A stretch of 64,000 nucleotides of DNA from an uncultured Lachnospiraceae bacterium (lineage in GTDB: Bacteria; Bacillota; Clostridia; Lachnospirales; Lachnospiraceae). A program made the translations under genes and the position numbers. Positions 36,941 through 45,572 of this stretch are shown here, piece after piece. The first letter of the stretch is position 1. Every line of letters begins with the position of its first letter. The stretch spans positions 1-64,000 of the forward strand of contig CALWLS010000007.1 of NCBI GenBank assembly GCA_944381575.1, read 5' to 3'. The notes under the pieces are model-generated. The model was given only the letters and a program-made list of their open reading frames with translations, was not told the origin of the DNA and made no database searches.

Positions 36941-38899
36941 TCAATAGCTGTAGTATGTTGAAGCAGACATTCCGTAACCAGATTCCTCTTTTCCTCCAAA
37001 GGCCTTCGCTATCCAGGTCTCCGAAAATACATGTCTGGTGTCCACTGCTGCCCTTGCTTTCATTGAATAGACGAGCCTGTCCATCTTAAAATCCTCCTGT
37101 GCCGTCTTTAAATTCATCTGTATGATATCCATGCACCTGTATTCAAATGTGCTTCCCATGTCAAAAAACAGGAATATCTTAAGGTAATCCTTATATTGCA
37201 GCCCTTTATCTGAGACTTGCGCTCCTCCCGCAGCATCAGCACCATTAACTGACTGTCCGCCTGACATATCAAGGAGCCCCTCCAATGTAAGGTCAAAGGT
37301 ATCCCTGTTATGGATAAAAGGCACTTTGCCTCCTGCAAGCACGCTTTTTACATCCATAACGGCCTGTCCGCTCGCCCAGAGGCTCATTATCAGAAATGTT
37401 ACGACGGCTGCAAGGGGCGTAAAACCGGCGGCCCCTGTCACCATGAGGGCCAGCGATCTCGCTTCGTTCCTTCTATCGGCATCAGAGTACAGATATATGA
37501 GATTGAGCCCTCCCCTCATGAGAGTAAGCCTCTTTACCGCTGCTTTAAGATTATCCCTGTCGTTCTGCCTCCCAAAAATAATGTATTCCTGCTCCAGCCT
37601 TCCCGAACCCTTTATACTGCTGTCATCGTATATACCCCTGCCAAAATACCCGGTAAATGAACTCATGTATTCAGCCAGATATACGCTGTCGATGACCGAA
37701 AGCCTGTCGATGTTTTCTGCCGGAGCAAGGTTTAAGCCCGGTGACTCCTCAAGCTTTAATACCTCATCGCTTATCTCTGCACCCGGAGGCAGCACAAGGC
37801 CTAAAAGGTCTCCTGAAAACAGCTCCTTAAGGCTCTCCAACTTTCCCATTTTTTCCTTATCAGCGATACCGAAGGAAACGCCCATCGTCATCGGATCATA
37901 TCCGTTAAGCGCGCTCACCACAGGGCTCCACAGCGCTTCCTCATCGAGCTCGTCGTCTTCGTCCGCCGGCTCCCATTCGGCTATGTAATCCATGATCTCT
38001 TCAGCCTCATTTATCAGATCCTCAAAAAACTCCGCATCCGGGACCGCCCTTTCCTTAAAGCCGCTTATCCTGACACGCCGCTCTCCGTCGGCTGAAACAT
38101 AGCTTTCATACTCCCTTATATCGGTCATAAGAAGCTCATATGTTGAAGCGCTGATATTCCCGGCTTTCTTCCTTTCCTCAAGACTTTCAGCCGAAGCCTT
38201 CAGTCCTTCCATAAGCCTGTCCGCCTGTTTTTCATATTTTTCAACATGTCCCGGCACATCCTTAAGGGCCCTTATAATATCCTCTGCACGGCTTATAAAG
38301 CCCCGGCCGTCGCAGGCCTCAACCCTTGAAACCGCCTCCCTATGATTTTCCGATATGCCGGTGAGCAGCGTATCGATAGCCTCCATTGTCCTTTCTATCT
38401 CCGCCGCCTCTTTTGCATGGCCGTCATAAAGATCCGATATTTCCTCCACGGCAGTACCTTCCCTTAATCCGCTGCTGAACAGCTCAATGTCTGCAAGCTC
38501 CCATATCGAGGCGGCTATCCCGTATTTCATATAGTCCAGGACCTCATTTTCAAATATCTCCCCCTCATCGTCCGTAAGCATTTTTATCTCCTCTGATTCA
38601 ATACTTTTAAGCTTCATCGGCATCCAGCTTTGAACATCAAGGTACGGAGTCAAAAATCCTGCCATCTCGTCCGTCAGCTGCCTTTCGGAGTAATGCTCAA
38701 GTCCCAGCAGCCTGTATTCCTCCCAGAGCTTTTTATGATACTGGGAGAACAATGACTCCATGGAGGAGTTTACGGCTATGGTAAGATGCAATCTTGCGGC
38801 GTTCATCCTGGCCGATTCCAGCACGCACAGAAAAACGGCAAATATTATGGCGGTGGTAAGGGCAAAGAATACGCTGAGCTCAGCCTTTAAATCCTTCAT
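36941..38899 (-). CDS. DUF5702 domain protein of the Tad locus
   Basis: 652 residues. An N-terminal membrane anchor (about 8-28, LSVFFALTTAIIFAVFLCVL) resembles a pilin-like helix. A long, Glu/Lys-rich, mostly helical exported region follows, with another hydrophobic stretch near 475-500. DUF5702 proteins are regular members of Firmicute Tad loci and are thought to be envelope components of the pilus system; exact role unknown. Its ATG directly follows the flp stop codon (TAA-ATG), indicating tight co-translation. Confidence 0.8.
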   Translation of the reverse strand: MKDLKAELSVFFALTTAIIFAVFLCVLESARMNAARLHLTIAVNSSMESLFSQYHKKLWEEYRLLGLEHYSERQLTDEMAGFLTPYLDVQSWMPMKLKSIESEEIKMLTDDEGEIFENEVLDYMKYGIAASIWELADIELFSSGLREGTAVEEISDLYDGHAKEAAEIERTMEAIDTLLTGISENHREAVSRVEACDGRGFISRAEDIIRALKDVPGHVEKYEKQADRLMEGLKASAESLEERKKAGNISASTYELLMTDIREYESYVSADGERRVRISGFKERAVPDAEFFEDLINEAEEIMDYIAEWEPADEDDELDEEALWSPVVSALNGYDPMTMGVSFGIADKEKMGKLESLKELFSGDLLGLVLPPGAEISDEVLKLEESPGLNLAPAENIDRLSVIDSVYLAEYMSSFTGYFGRGIYDDSSIKGSGRLEQEYIIFGRQNDRDNLKAAVKRLTLMRGGLNLIYLYSDADRRNEARSLALMVTGAAGFTPLAAVVTFLIMSLWASGQAVMDVKSVLAGGKVPFIHNRDTFDLTLEGLLDMSGGQSVNGADAAGGAQVSDKGLQYKDYLKIFLFFDMGSTFEYRCMDIIQMNLKTAQEDFKMDRLVYSMKARAAVDTRHVFSETWIAKAFGGKEESGYGMSASTYYSY

Positions 38900-39082
38900 T
38901 TATAAAATGTCGTTGGACATAGTGGTGATGCTTGAGAATATCTTTGTCAGCAGTTCGTTTATCTGGGTCTTGAACACCGCCACAAGACCTATAAGTACCA
39001 CCAGTATCAGTACCACCTCTATTACTCCTACTCCGCTCTCATCACTGATAAACCTTTTAAGGCCTGAATGTAATGCTTTCAT
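38900..39082 (-). CDS. flp: Flp-type IVb major pilin
   Basis: 60-residue prepilin. A basic leader ends near SGVGVIEVVLILVVLIGLV, the Flp motif, with Gly before the processing site and Glu at about +5 of the mature form. The remainder is a single hydrophobic helix and a short tail, as expected for the pilus subunit. The ribosome site is exceptional: nine A, then GGAGG, then AAAA before ATG, which fits a highly translated structural protein. It follows tadC by 22 bp. Confidence 0.88.
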   Translation of the reverse strand: MKALHSGLKRFISDESGVGVIEVVLILVVLIGLVAVFKTQINELLTKIFSSITTMSNDIL

Positions 39083-39104
39083 TTTTCCTCCTTTTTTTTT
39101 ACTC

Positions 39105-40382
39105 TTAGATCATCGTAAGCATGGCCGGGACGGCGGTTATTATCAGCACGGCGATAAGTGAAAGTCCCAGAGGGAGCATGAGCTTTGTCACGGCCTCCTC
39201 GCCCTGTCTTTTCGCCATATTTTTCCTCTGCTCAAAGGCCTCCTGCATTTCAAGCTGAAGGGCGTTTTCCGAACCCCGGTCCCCGGTCCTTAAGTTCTGC
39301 TCCAGGATCGATATAAGCTTCATGTAGCTTTTATTTGAGCACCTTCTTGCAAATTCGCCGTAAGCCCTGATTTCCGGCACGCCCTTTGAAATATCCGCTG
39401 CCGTAAGGCACATTTCCTCATACACCTCCCGCCTTCCCGAATGCCCGGACTCAAGGTCTCTTTTATAATCTTCAGTGATCTTTATCCAGGCATTCCTGAC
39501 GGTAAGCCCCGCTCCCATATACACTATGAGCTTTGATACCATATCCGGGTAATCCATGATAAGCTTCAGGTCTCTTTGCTTTTTCTTCTTAAGCATGTCC
39601 TGTTTTGGTTTAAGGCCTAAAAGGACTGCCGCAAAAACTCCGCCGGCAAGTATGCCGGCCCAGGTCCTGTCCTTCGGTTCCGCATAGCTTATAACTGTCC
39701 CGTCTAATTCTCCGGGCAGCTCCAAGCTTTCATTCCTGACCTGTTCCAAATCGGCTGACTGTATCAGATCCTCTATCTTTTTTCTTTTTTCAGCCGCAGT
39801 TGCGGTTCCTGCCGGAATGACCCGTACCGGCAGTACATATTCCTCACTGTACTCTCCGGTTTTAAGCACGACTCTAATGTATGTTTCCTCAGGTCCCTCA
39901 AGCTTCAGATTGTTGACAGTTCCGTCATAACCTATGATGGAAGTATCTTCCGGATACCAGCTGATCCTGACCCCGTCGTATCCGTCTACGGATGACGGAA
40001 AATTAAGATCCGTGTCGATGCTGTCCAAATCCTCATTGCTGCCGACAATGTACACCGCGATCTTATCCATCAGCCCGTCAAACAGCTCCGCCGCCTCTTT
40101 TTCAGTATATTCCCTGGGTGAGACAGTGATGCTTACCGGCACATATGAATCTGATATACCTCCGACCTTAAGCTAATAGTGCCTTTCGATCCCTCCGGGC
40201 CCGTCTCTCAATATGGCATTTCCGTCCTTTAATACTCCATCTCCGCCTGAAGATATGAGGCTGAGCGCCGCTAAAAACGCCGCTGTTACAATACACAAAA
40301 GCTGCTCCTTCGTAAGTCCCGGAAATCCTGCTCCTGCTTCATTCCAAAGCTTCGTCCGTCTGCCTTTCCTTTCTTTTTTCAT
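39105..40382 (-). pseudogene. tadC: TadC-like inner-membrane protein interrupted by an in-frame amber codon
   Basis: A 69-codon frame (40382-40173) ends in TAG at 40175-40173. The same frame stays open after it and continues to 39105, giving about 425 codons in all. The first piece has an N-terminal membrane helix (QLLCIVTAAFLAALSLI). The rest has an extracytoplasmic domain, a helix near RTWAGILAGGVFAAVLLGL and a T2SSF-type C-terminus (KLIVYMGAGLTVRNAW, TKLMLPLGLSLIAVLIITAVPAM). A GTG at 40142 could restart translation but would omit the first helix. One base change (TAG from GAG, CAG or AAG) explains the break. Confidence 0.8.
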
Positions 40383-40383
40383 G

Positions 40384-41241
40384 TCAAACCCTGATATTCA
40401 GTATCTTCTGCGACAATATATATGAAACGCACAGAAGGATCAGACAGAATGTCATCACTATCCTTCCGGCGGGGCTTTCGTACATAACATTCAGATAATC
40501 CCCGGAGGATATATCTATATACAGGATCAGGACAAAGGGCAGCAGGTTCATGATGTTCTGCTCGTACCGTCTTGACGCTGTCATGTTCATGATCTCCTCT
40601 GCCACCGTCATCTTGTCCCTGATCACATCAGTAGTTTTCTCCACTATCTCTCTCATGTTTCCACCGTTTCTTTTCACTATGGCAAATACTTCGGCAAAAT
40701 TTCTTATATCGTCTATCCCGCTCCTTAATGCATAATCCATTAAGAGCTTTTCCATGGACACGTTCATCCTTACGCCCTCTGCCATCCTTTTAAATTCCCT
40801 TACGGTCACAGAAACTGCTCCGAACATCCCCTCAAGCTCAGGTATCGTTTTCATCAGAGCATTTTCCGGAGACATCCCGGCACTCATGAAGCCGCTCATG
40901 AGCCATATGGCTTCCCTGAATTCCTGCCGCATCCTCCAGTCCCGTTTTTCCTTAAGGGCGCCTTTGCGCAATACTGGAAATATCAATGCTCCCGCAGGCA
41001 TCAGTATTAGGCTTAAGCCCAGGCTCCTGTAAAAGGTGTAAGCCGCCGCAAGGCATATCACGGCTCCCACTGCGCCTTCCCTTATCCTGTCCCGCGCCGT
41101 CAGCCTGTATATCCTGTAATCCGGTTTTTCATCATTTCCCGGCCCTTGTAAGCTTTTCCCGGTTTTTAAGCTCTCCCTTCCTTTTAAGTGATTTTTCCCT
41201 GTGATCATATTCAAATATTTTATTAAGCCTGATCCTTTCAT
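40384..41241 (-). CDS. tadB: TadB-like type II secretion F family protein
   Basis: 285-residue polytopic membrane protein of the Tad assembly platform, partner of TadC and the TadA ATPase. Helices lie near residues 55-90 and 225-280, with a cytoplasmic T2SSF region between (REAIWLMSGFMSAGMSPENAL, RNGGNMREIV). The start is uncertain. Family-like sequence begins only at DYRIYRL (about residue 40); the frame before it overlaps tadA by 110 bp. An ATGATG at the tadA stop is out of frame by one base (see findings). Stop and next ATG are 1 bp apart. Confidence 0.82.
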   Translation of the reverse strand: MKGSGLIKYLNMITGKNHLKGRESLKTGKSLQGPGNDEKPDYRIYRLTARDRIREGAVGAVICLAAAYTFYRSLGLSLILMPAGALIFPVLRKGALKEKRDWRMRQEFREAIWLMSGFMSAGMSPENALMKTIPELEGMFGAVSVTVREFKRMAEGVRMNVSMEKLLMDYALRSGIDDIRNFAEVFAIVKRNGGNMREIVEKTTDVIRDKMTVAEEIMNMTASRRYEQNIMNLLPFVLILYIDISSGDYLNVMYESPAGRIVMTFCLILLCVSYILSQKILNIRV

Positions 41242-42328
41242 CCGCGAGCCCCTCCACTTCAGATATCTCCATTACCTTCCTGCTCTTATCCGGCATCCTC
41301 GAAAGATGCACCATTATGTCGATCCCTGCGGATATCTGATCCCTTATGGCCTTCAGCGGCAGCTCCGCCGCCATGAGCACCATTGACTCAAGCCTGGTCA
41401 GCATATCCTCCGTGGAATTGGCGTGTCCCGTGGAAAGCGAGCCGTCATGGCCCGTATTCATGGCCGTCAGCATGTCCAGGGCCTCCGCACCTCTTACCTC
41501 CCCCACGATTATCCTGTCCGGCCTCATTCTTAAGGCAGCCCTTATCAGCATTGCCATGCCTATTTCCCCTTCTCCCTCAAAATTGGCGTCCCTGGTCTCA
41601 AGGCTGACAAGGTTTGGTATGTGCCTGATCTTGAGCTCGGCGGAATCCTCTATGGTGATTATCCTTTCATCCGGCGGTATGTACTGGGTAAGGGCGTTAA
41701 GGAACGTGGACTTGCCGGAGCCGGTGCCTCCGGAGATAAAAATGTTATAGCCGGCCGCAACAAGTTTTTTAAGAAATGCCGCCGCCTCATGTGTCACAGT
41801 GCCGTACCGTATCATCTTATCCATCTCTATGACCTCCGGAAATTTCCTTATGGTGATGGTGGGACCCTTAAGGGCTACGGGCGGCAGTACTATATGTACC
41901 CTTGAACCGTCCGGAAGCCTTGCGTCAGCAATGGGCACAGAGGTATTTACTCTGCGGTTTATACGGCTCACTATCTGCTGTATCATGTCCTCGAGCTTTT
42001 CCCGGCTTTCAAAGGAGCCGGCCCATCTCTCCATGCGCCCGTCCCTTTCCATGAATATCTCCTCATGGCTGTTTATCATGATCTCCGTAACGTGCCTGTC
42101 CTCCAAAAGCTCCTGCAGCACATCCAGCTTTTTCATGCTGTCAAAGATCCTTTTTTTGAGCCTGAGCCGTTCCGTCAAGGTCAGCCTGAGCCCGTAGGCC
42201 CTGTCCTTTATGGCCCTGTCTATGGCCTCGGCAGCTTCGTTATCCGATGTAAATGCCCCGCTCCCGAGATCTGCCATGACCTGTTCCCTTATCTCTCCAA
42301 ATAGCCTTTCCTCAGTATTAGCATCCAT
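41132..42328 (-). CDS. tadA: TadA/CpaF-type pilus assembly ATPase
   Basis: 398-residue cytoplasmic secretion ATPase that powers Flp pilus assembly. Seen: N-terminal helical domain, ATEIMINSHEEIF-like motif (VTEIMINSHEEIF, about 82-94), Walker A GGTGSGKST (about 198-206), Walker B-like MRPDRIIVGEVRG (about 266-278) and the His-containing TGHDGSLSTGHANS motif. Length is normal for CpaF. The start follows GGAGGTG inside the upstream gene's last codons. No defect visible in this gene. Confidence 0.93.
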   Translation of the reverse strand: MDANTEERLFGEIREQVMADLGSGAFTSDNEAAEAIDRAIKDRAYGLRLTLTERLRLKKRIFDSMKKLDVLQELLEDRHVTEIMINSHEEIFMERDGRMERWAGSFESREKLEDMIQQIVSRINRRVNTSVPIADARLPDGSRVHIVLPPVALKGPTITIRKFPEVIEMDKMIRYGTVTHEAAAFLKKLVAAGYNIFISGGTGSGKSTFLNALTQYIPPDERIITIEDSAELKIRHIPNLVSLETRDANFEGEGEIGMAMLIRAALRMRPDRIIVGEVRGAEALDMLTAMNTGHDGSLSTGHANSTEDMLTRLESMVLMAAELPLKAIRDQISAGIDIMVHLSRMPDKSRKVMEISEVEGLADERIRLNKIFEYDHREKSLKRKGELKNREKLTRAGK

Positions 42329-42331
42329 AAT

Positions 42332-43387
42332 TCAGACACCTCCAAGCCTCCTTACAAGATCTCCCATTTCCCCATACATCAGGATATCCGGATAAGGTCC
42401 CTTTATTTCTGTTTTCCATGGATCAGGGAGTTCAAGGCAGTTCACCCTTTTCACCCATTCATCACCCTTTTCCTTCTTCAGATACTCATAAAACGCATCT
42501 CTCTTACTTATCGACAGCCTGTCACCGCTTGACGGCATGTATACCGCATCCGATATGCTTAATACCGCGTCCGCCTGTCCGGCATAGCGGTTCATGTCCA
42601 CGACTATGTACTCATAGTCGGAATTTTTTATTATCTCATTTATGAGAGATGCATAATCCTCGCCGCTTAACGCCCTCAGATCATCCGGGTCATTTACCGG
42701 ACGTATCCAGTCAAATCCCGATATGTTATCGGTAAGATCCCTTATCCCGGCAGTATTCAGCTTTCCCTGCTTCATCAGGTACATGGCCTCGGAAAGGCCG
42801 TCGCTCCTCATACCTCCCGCAAGCTCATATACTCCGGTAAATTCCTCAAGATTTAAGTACAGGACCCTGTTTTTCCTTGCAAGCTCGCGGCAGTAAGCAA
42901 GAGCAAAGGAGGACTTTCCACACCTTGCGACGGGACTGTACACGCTTATCACATGCACCATCCTTTCCATCTCCTCCACTATCCTGACTGCTTCTATACC
43001 CTCCGCATTATCAAGTACCGAGCGTATTATCCCCTCTGCCGGCTGATATTTTGGTATAAATATCTCCATGCTTTCGGTCCCGTAGGCCGCCCCGTCCTCT
43101 CTTAAGCCCGTCACTGTTTCCGAGGTAAGGTACATCCTCACGGATGCGTCTATATCCGTTATCAGAGTTTTGTCCTCCCCGTCCCTCCCCTCTTCCTTAT
43201 AAGATCCAAGATATGATTCGTCTGCCAGCAGCAGCTCTATCCTGTGCCTTTCCGAATAATCCTTAAGCTCCTGGATATTGTTAAAGGGTACCGCTAAGAG
43301 CTTGAACGCATTTTTCCTGTTTATATAGCTGCAGAGCCTCTCGGCATATTTTAATTCCGGCGCAGCCACCGCCATTATCCTCTCCAT
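42332..43387 (-). CDS. tadZ: TadZ/CpaE-like ATPase
   Basis: 351-residue member of the MinD/ParA-like CpaE group that positions the Tad machine. Residues 1-125 form a receiver-like domain. The P-loop is altered: SPVARCGKSSFALAYCRE (about 152-169) keeps GKS. YIVVDMNRYAG near 250 is the Walker B-like strand. Start ATG 43387 follows AAAGGAGA at 6 nt and overlaps the peptidase gene by 13 nt. Confidence 0.8.
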   Translation of the reverse strand: MERIMAVAAPELKYAERLCSYINRKNAFKLLAVPFNNIQELKDYSERHRIELLLADESYLGSYKEEGRDGEDKTLITDIDASVRMYLTSETVTGLREDGAAYGTESMEIFIPKYQPAEGIIRSVLDNAEGIEAVRIVEEMERMVHVISVYSPVARCGKSSFALAYCRELARKNRVLYLNLEEFTGVYELAGGMRSDGLSEAMYLMKQGKLNTAGIRDLTDNISGFDWIRPVNDPDDLRALSGEDYASLINEIIKNSDYEYIVVDMNRYAGQADAVLSISDAVYMPSSGDRLSISKRDAFYEYLKKEKGDEWVKRVNCLELPDPWKTEIKGPYPDILMYGEMGDLVRRLGGV

Positions 43388-43887
43388 ATAAACTCTCCTT
43401 TCGTTATTACGGCTATAAGCGAAGCGATAAATATAAATACCGCCAGCGGCACGGTGCCGTTTACTAAATGTCCTGATATCAAATGTCGTTTTATGAGTTT
43501 TGCCGCTGATATGACGCCTGCGGTAAGCATGGAAATGATTATGATATTTAGAGAAAAACTGCCCGGGTACATGAATATAACAAAGGCATACAGCTTTATG
43601 TCCCCGGCTCCCATAAGCCTCAAAGAAAATAAAATGATAAGTACGATTATGAAAATGATGGAATAAGATATGTCAGTTATTTCCGGGTCAACGATGGGTA
43701 TATTCTCCGGGTATAGTACTGCAGAGACAATATATAGCGCCGCCCCTAAGCCAAATCCGGCCGCCACTATCCTGTTCGGGATGCGCTGCCATTTTAGATC
43801 CGTCACCGCGCATATACCGGTAATGATAAGTAGCAGCAGAGCCCTGAAAATAAATATCAACGCCCTGATACCGTCAAATATATACAT
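43375..43887 (-). CDS. A24 family prepilin peptidase (first gene of the Tad locus)
   Basis: 170-residue membrane aspartyl protease with about six helices. Catalytic Asp residues are in AVTDLKWQRIPN (about residue 29) and GAGDIKLYA (about 97). It would process Flp and TadE-type prepilins (TadV/CpaA role). Only distantly similar to the second peptidase at 35442, apart from the active-site motifs. First gene after the predicted promoter at 44017-44045; the ribosome site is weak. Confidence 0.87.
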   Translation of the reverse strand: MYIFDGIRALIFIFRALLLLIITGICAVTDLKWQRIPNRIVAAGFGLGAALYIVSAVLYPENIPIVDPEITDISYSIIFIIVLIILFSLRLMGAGDIKLYAFVIFMYPGSFSLNIIIISMLTAGVISAAKLIKRHLISGHLVNGTVPLAVFIFIASLIAVITKGEFIWRG

Positions 43888-44016
43888 TTAAAATTATCCG
43901 GACCAGTTAAATAAAGCCGCCCTGAAAATGGATATCTGTTAAAATACTTATCGGGTAATAAATGAAAATGTTCAAAACAGAAGCAGAAATTGCTTAGAAT
44001 GTTTTAGAGTGTCTTA

Positions 44017-44045
44017 ATGATATTCCGAATATGTTTTTTAGTCAA
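44017..44045 (-). promoter_or_regulatory. Predicted promoter of the Tad operon with direct repeats
   Basis: TTGACT (44045-44040), 17-bp spacer, TATCAT (44022-44017). The -35 lies inside a direct repeat TAAGTCTTGA(T/C) present twice, 11 bp apart (about 44040-44062), a possible activator or repressor site. The leader to the first ATG is about 120 nt. Confidence 0.55.
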
Positions 44046-44102
44046 GACTTAATCAAGACTTAATTTTGATTAATTTATTTGTGCAGGATCTATACAGGCA
44101 TG

Positions 44103-44154
44103 AAAATACCGCCTCCGTGCCCGGCCGTATAAGCCATGGCAGGGGCGGTATTTT
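44103..44154 (-). terminator. Terminator of the DUF4145-like gene
   Basis: An 11-bp perfect stem AAAATACCGCC/GGCGGTATTTT with an internally paired GC-rich loop, 15 bp after the stop codon at 44170. The A/T ends make it usable in both directions. Confidence 0.75.
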
Positions 44155-44169
44155 ATTAAATTACATCTG

Positions 44170-45234
44170 TTATTCCGCCTGGGCTTCAGTTTCGGCAGAC
44201 GTTTCTACCGGCTCGATCAGATCGTTCCTTACGACCACGCTCACTCCGTCAAGGGTAAACTGTACGAAATCAGATCCCTCTATAGGAGTTACCGGTCCGA
44301 TAACTGTGCCGTTGTCCAGCTGATCGTAGATACGGTTCTGGTTGTCTGCATATCTGACATTTACCGCATCTCCCTTGATCTGATACTCGACTACCGGAGG
44401 CTCAGTCTCAGGCTCCGTTTCCGGTACCGTGGTTTCAGGCTCTGTCTCCACAGGTGCTTCCGTGGATGTTTCGACTGGCGATGTCTCGACCACCTGCGGC
44501 GCCGAAGGTATAAGGCTCCGTATGATTATCACTATAAGGATGACAGCGACTATCGGTATGATTATCCTGAAAATATCATAGACCGAGATATTCCTTCTGC
44601 CTCCCTCTTCATCATATCCGTCCCCGGATCTCCTGCCGGAAGCCCCAGCACGCTCAGGCCTGCCCGGCCTTCCTCCGGATCTGCCTAAGTCTCGGCTGCC
44701 TCTGTCATCTCTCCTTGGACGCCTTGTCTCCTCATCTCCATAATCTCCCATGGATGATCTGCGTCCTGACGGCCTTTCAGACTTATATCCCGCGTTAAAA
44801 CGCTCCTCCTCTGAGCTGCGTGCCGGAGTACGGTAACCGTCCCTCTGTACTCTCACCGGCGTGCGGTCCACGCTTACATCCTTCCTCGAAAGGAAGGTCT
44901 GTACCTCACGTTTTAAGAGATAATATGTGCTCTCAGCGTCATCAGGGCTGTTATCCTCCTCATGCACCGCCTTATTACCATATATCCTTATGGTATGGAA
45001 GGCGTCCCTTGAGGCCATATTTATGATCTTATCTCCGTAGAGCTTTTCGATGGTGTCCGCAAATGTACTGTATTCGATATCCCTCTCGGCGGCATAAGTC
45101 CTTATTATCCTGTCAGCAAGCTGCCTTGACTTGATTATGCCGCGGTTATATTCTCTTCTGCTTATAAGACCGGCGATCTCCTGAAGCCCGTCCTCTGCGA
45201 ACTCTTTGATGTCGATCCCTCTGTAGTCTGCCAT
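44170..45234 (-). CDS. Membrane protein: DUF4145-like N-terminus, disordered linker, SH3-like C-terminus
   Basis: 354 residues. Residues 1-115 resemble the HEPN-like DUF4145 helical domain (LADRIIRTYAAERDI, FHTIRIYGNKAVHE). About 120-215 is an Arg/Gly/Asp-rich disordered linker, then one membrane helix (IIIPIVAVILIVIIIRSLI, about 222-240). A Thr/Glu/Pro-rich spacer leads to a small beta domain (about 283-340, VNVRYADNQNRIYDQL) like bacterial SH3, which often binds cell wall. So a cytoplasmic HEPN-like sensor appears joined to an external wall-binding module. Function unknown. GGAGG precedes the ATG by 5 nt. Confidence 0.6.
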   Translation of the reverse strand: MADYRGIDIKEFAEDGLQEIAGLISRREYNRGIIKSRQLADRIIRTYAAERDIEYSTFADTIEKLYGDKIINMASRDAFHTIRIYGNKAVHEEDNSPDDAESTYYLLKREVQTFLSRKDVSVDRTPVRVQRDGYRTPARSSEEERFNAGYKSERPSGRRSSMGDYGDEETRRPRRDDRGSRDLGRSGGRPGRPERAGASGRRSGDGYDEEGGRRNISVYDIFRIIIPIVAVILIVIIIRSLIPSAPQVVETSPVETSTEAPVETEPETTVPETEPETEPPVVEYQIKGDAVNVRYADNQNRIYDQLDNGTVIGPVTPIEGSDFVQFTLDGVSVVVRNDLIEPVETSAETEAQAE

Positions 45235-45390
45235 GGCGACCTCCGCATTATTTTATTCAATAGCTTTTTTGATTTTACCATATTTCAGGCTTTGTTTGTT
45301 AATTATAGCTTAATAATATTCAAATTTTTCATTTCTATAGACAAGAAAAAAGCCCATACCGATGCGATCATCAGTACAGACTCCCTCGAG

Positions 45391-45463
45391 TGCGCGATCA
45401 GGGGCTCGAACCCTGGACAACCTGATTAAGAGTCAGGTGCTCTACCAGCTGAGCTAATCGCGC
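45391..45463 (-). tRNA. tRNA-Lys (CTT)
   Basis: Cloverleaf on the minus strand: acceptor GCGCGAT/ATCGCGC-complement pairing, anticodon stem CCTGA/TCAGG with loop CTCTTAA (CTT), T-loop GGTTCGAGCC, discriminator A. Confidence 0.95.
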
Positions 45464-45489
45464 TCATCACTATTTTAGCGACATCGATT

Positions 45490-45518
45490 ATAATAGACTA
45501 AAGATCAGGGAATGTCAA
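45490..45518 (-). promoter_or_regulatory. Promoter of tRNA-Lys
   Basis: TTGACA (45518-45513), 17-bp spacer, TATTAT (45495-45490), about 27 bp upstream of the tRNA. The spacer contains one arm of a 15-bp inverted repeat whose other arm is the end of trmB. Confidence 0.7.
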
Positions 45519-45572
45519 GAGCTTGTTAAATGATTTTTTTATTTAACTGCTGATCAGCCCTGATCTTTAGTC
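45496..45572. repeat. Perfect 15-bp inverted repeat between trmB end and tRNA-Lys promoter
   Basis: GACTAAAGATCAGGG at 45496-45510 is the exact reverse complement of CCCTGATCTTTAGTC at 45558-45572, with 47 bp between. One arm encodes the last residues of TrmB and the other is the spacer of the tRNA-Lys promoter. Confidence 0.85.

Noticed and set aside
40173-40175. Amber codon recoded as pyrrolysine
   Set aside because: No Pyl genes are in view and the neighbours use TAA, TGA or TAG as ordinary stops. A nonsense mutation is simpler.
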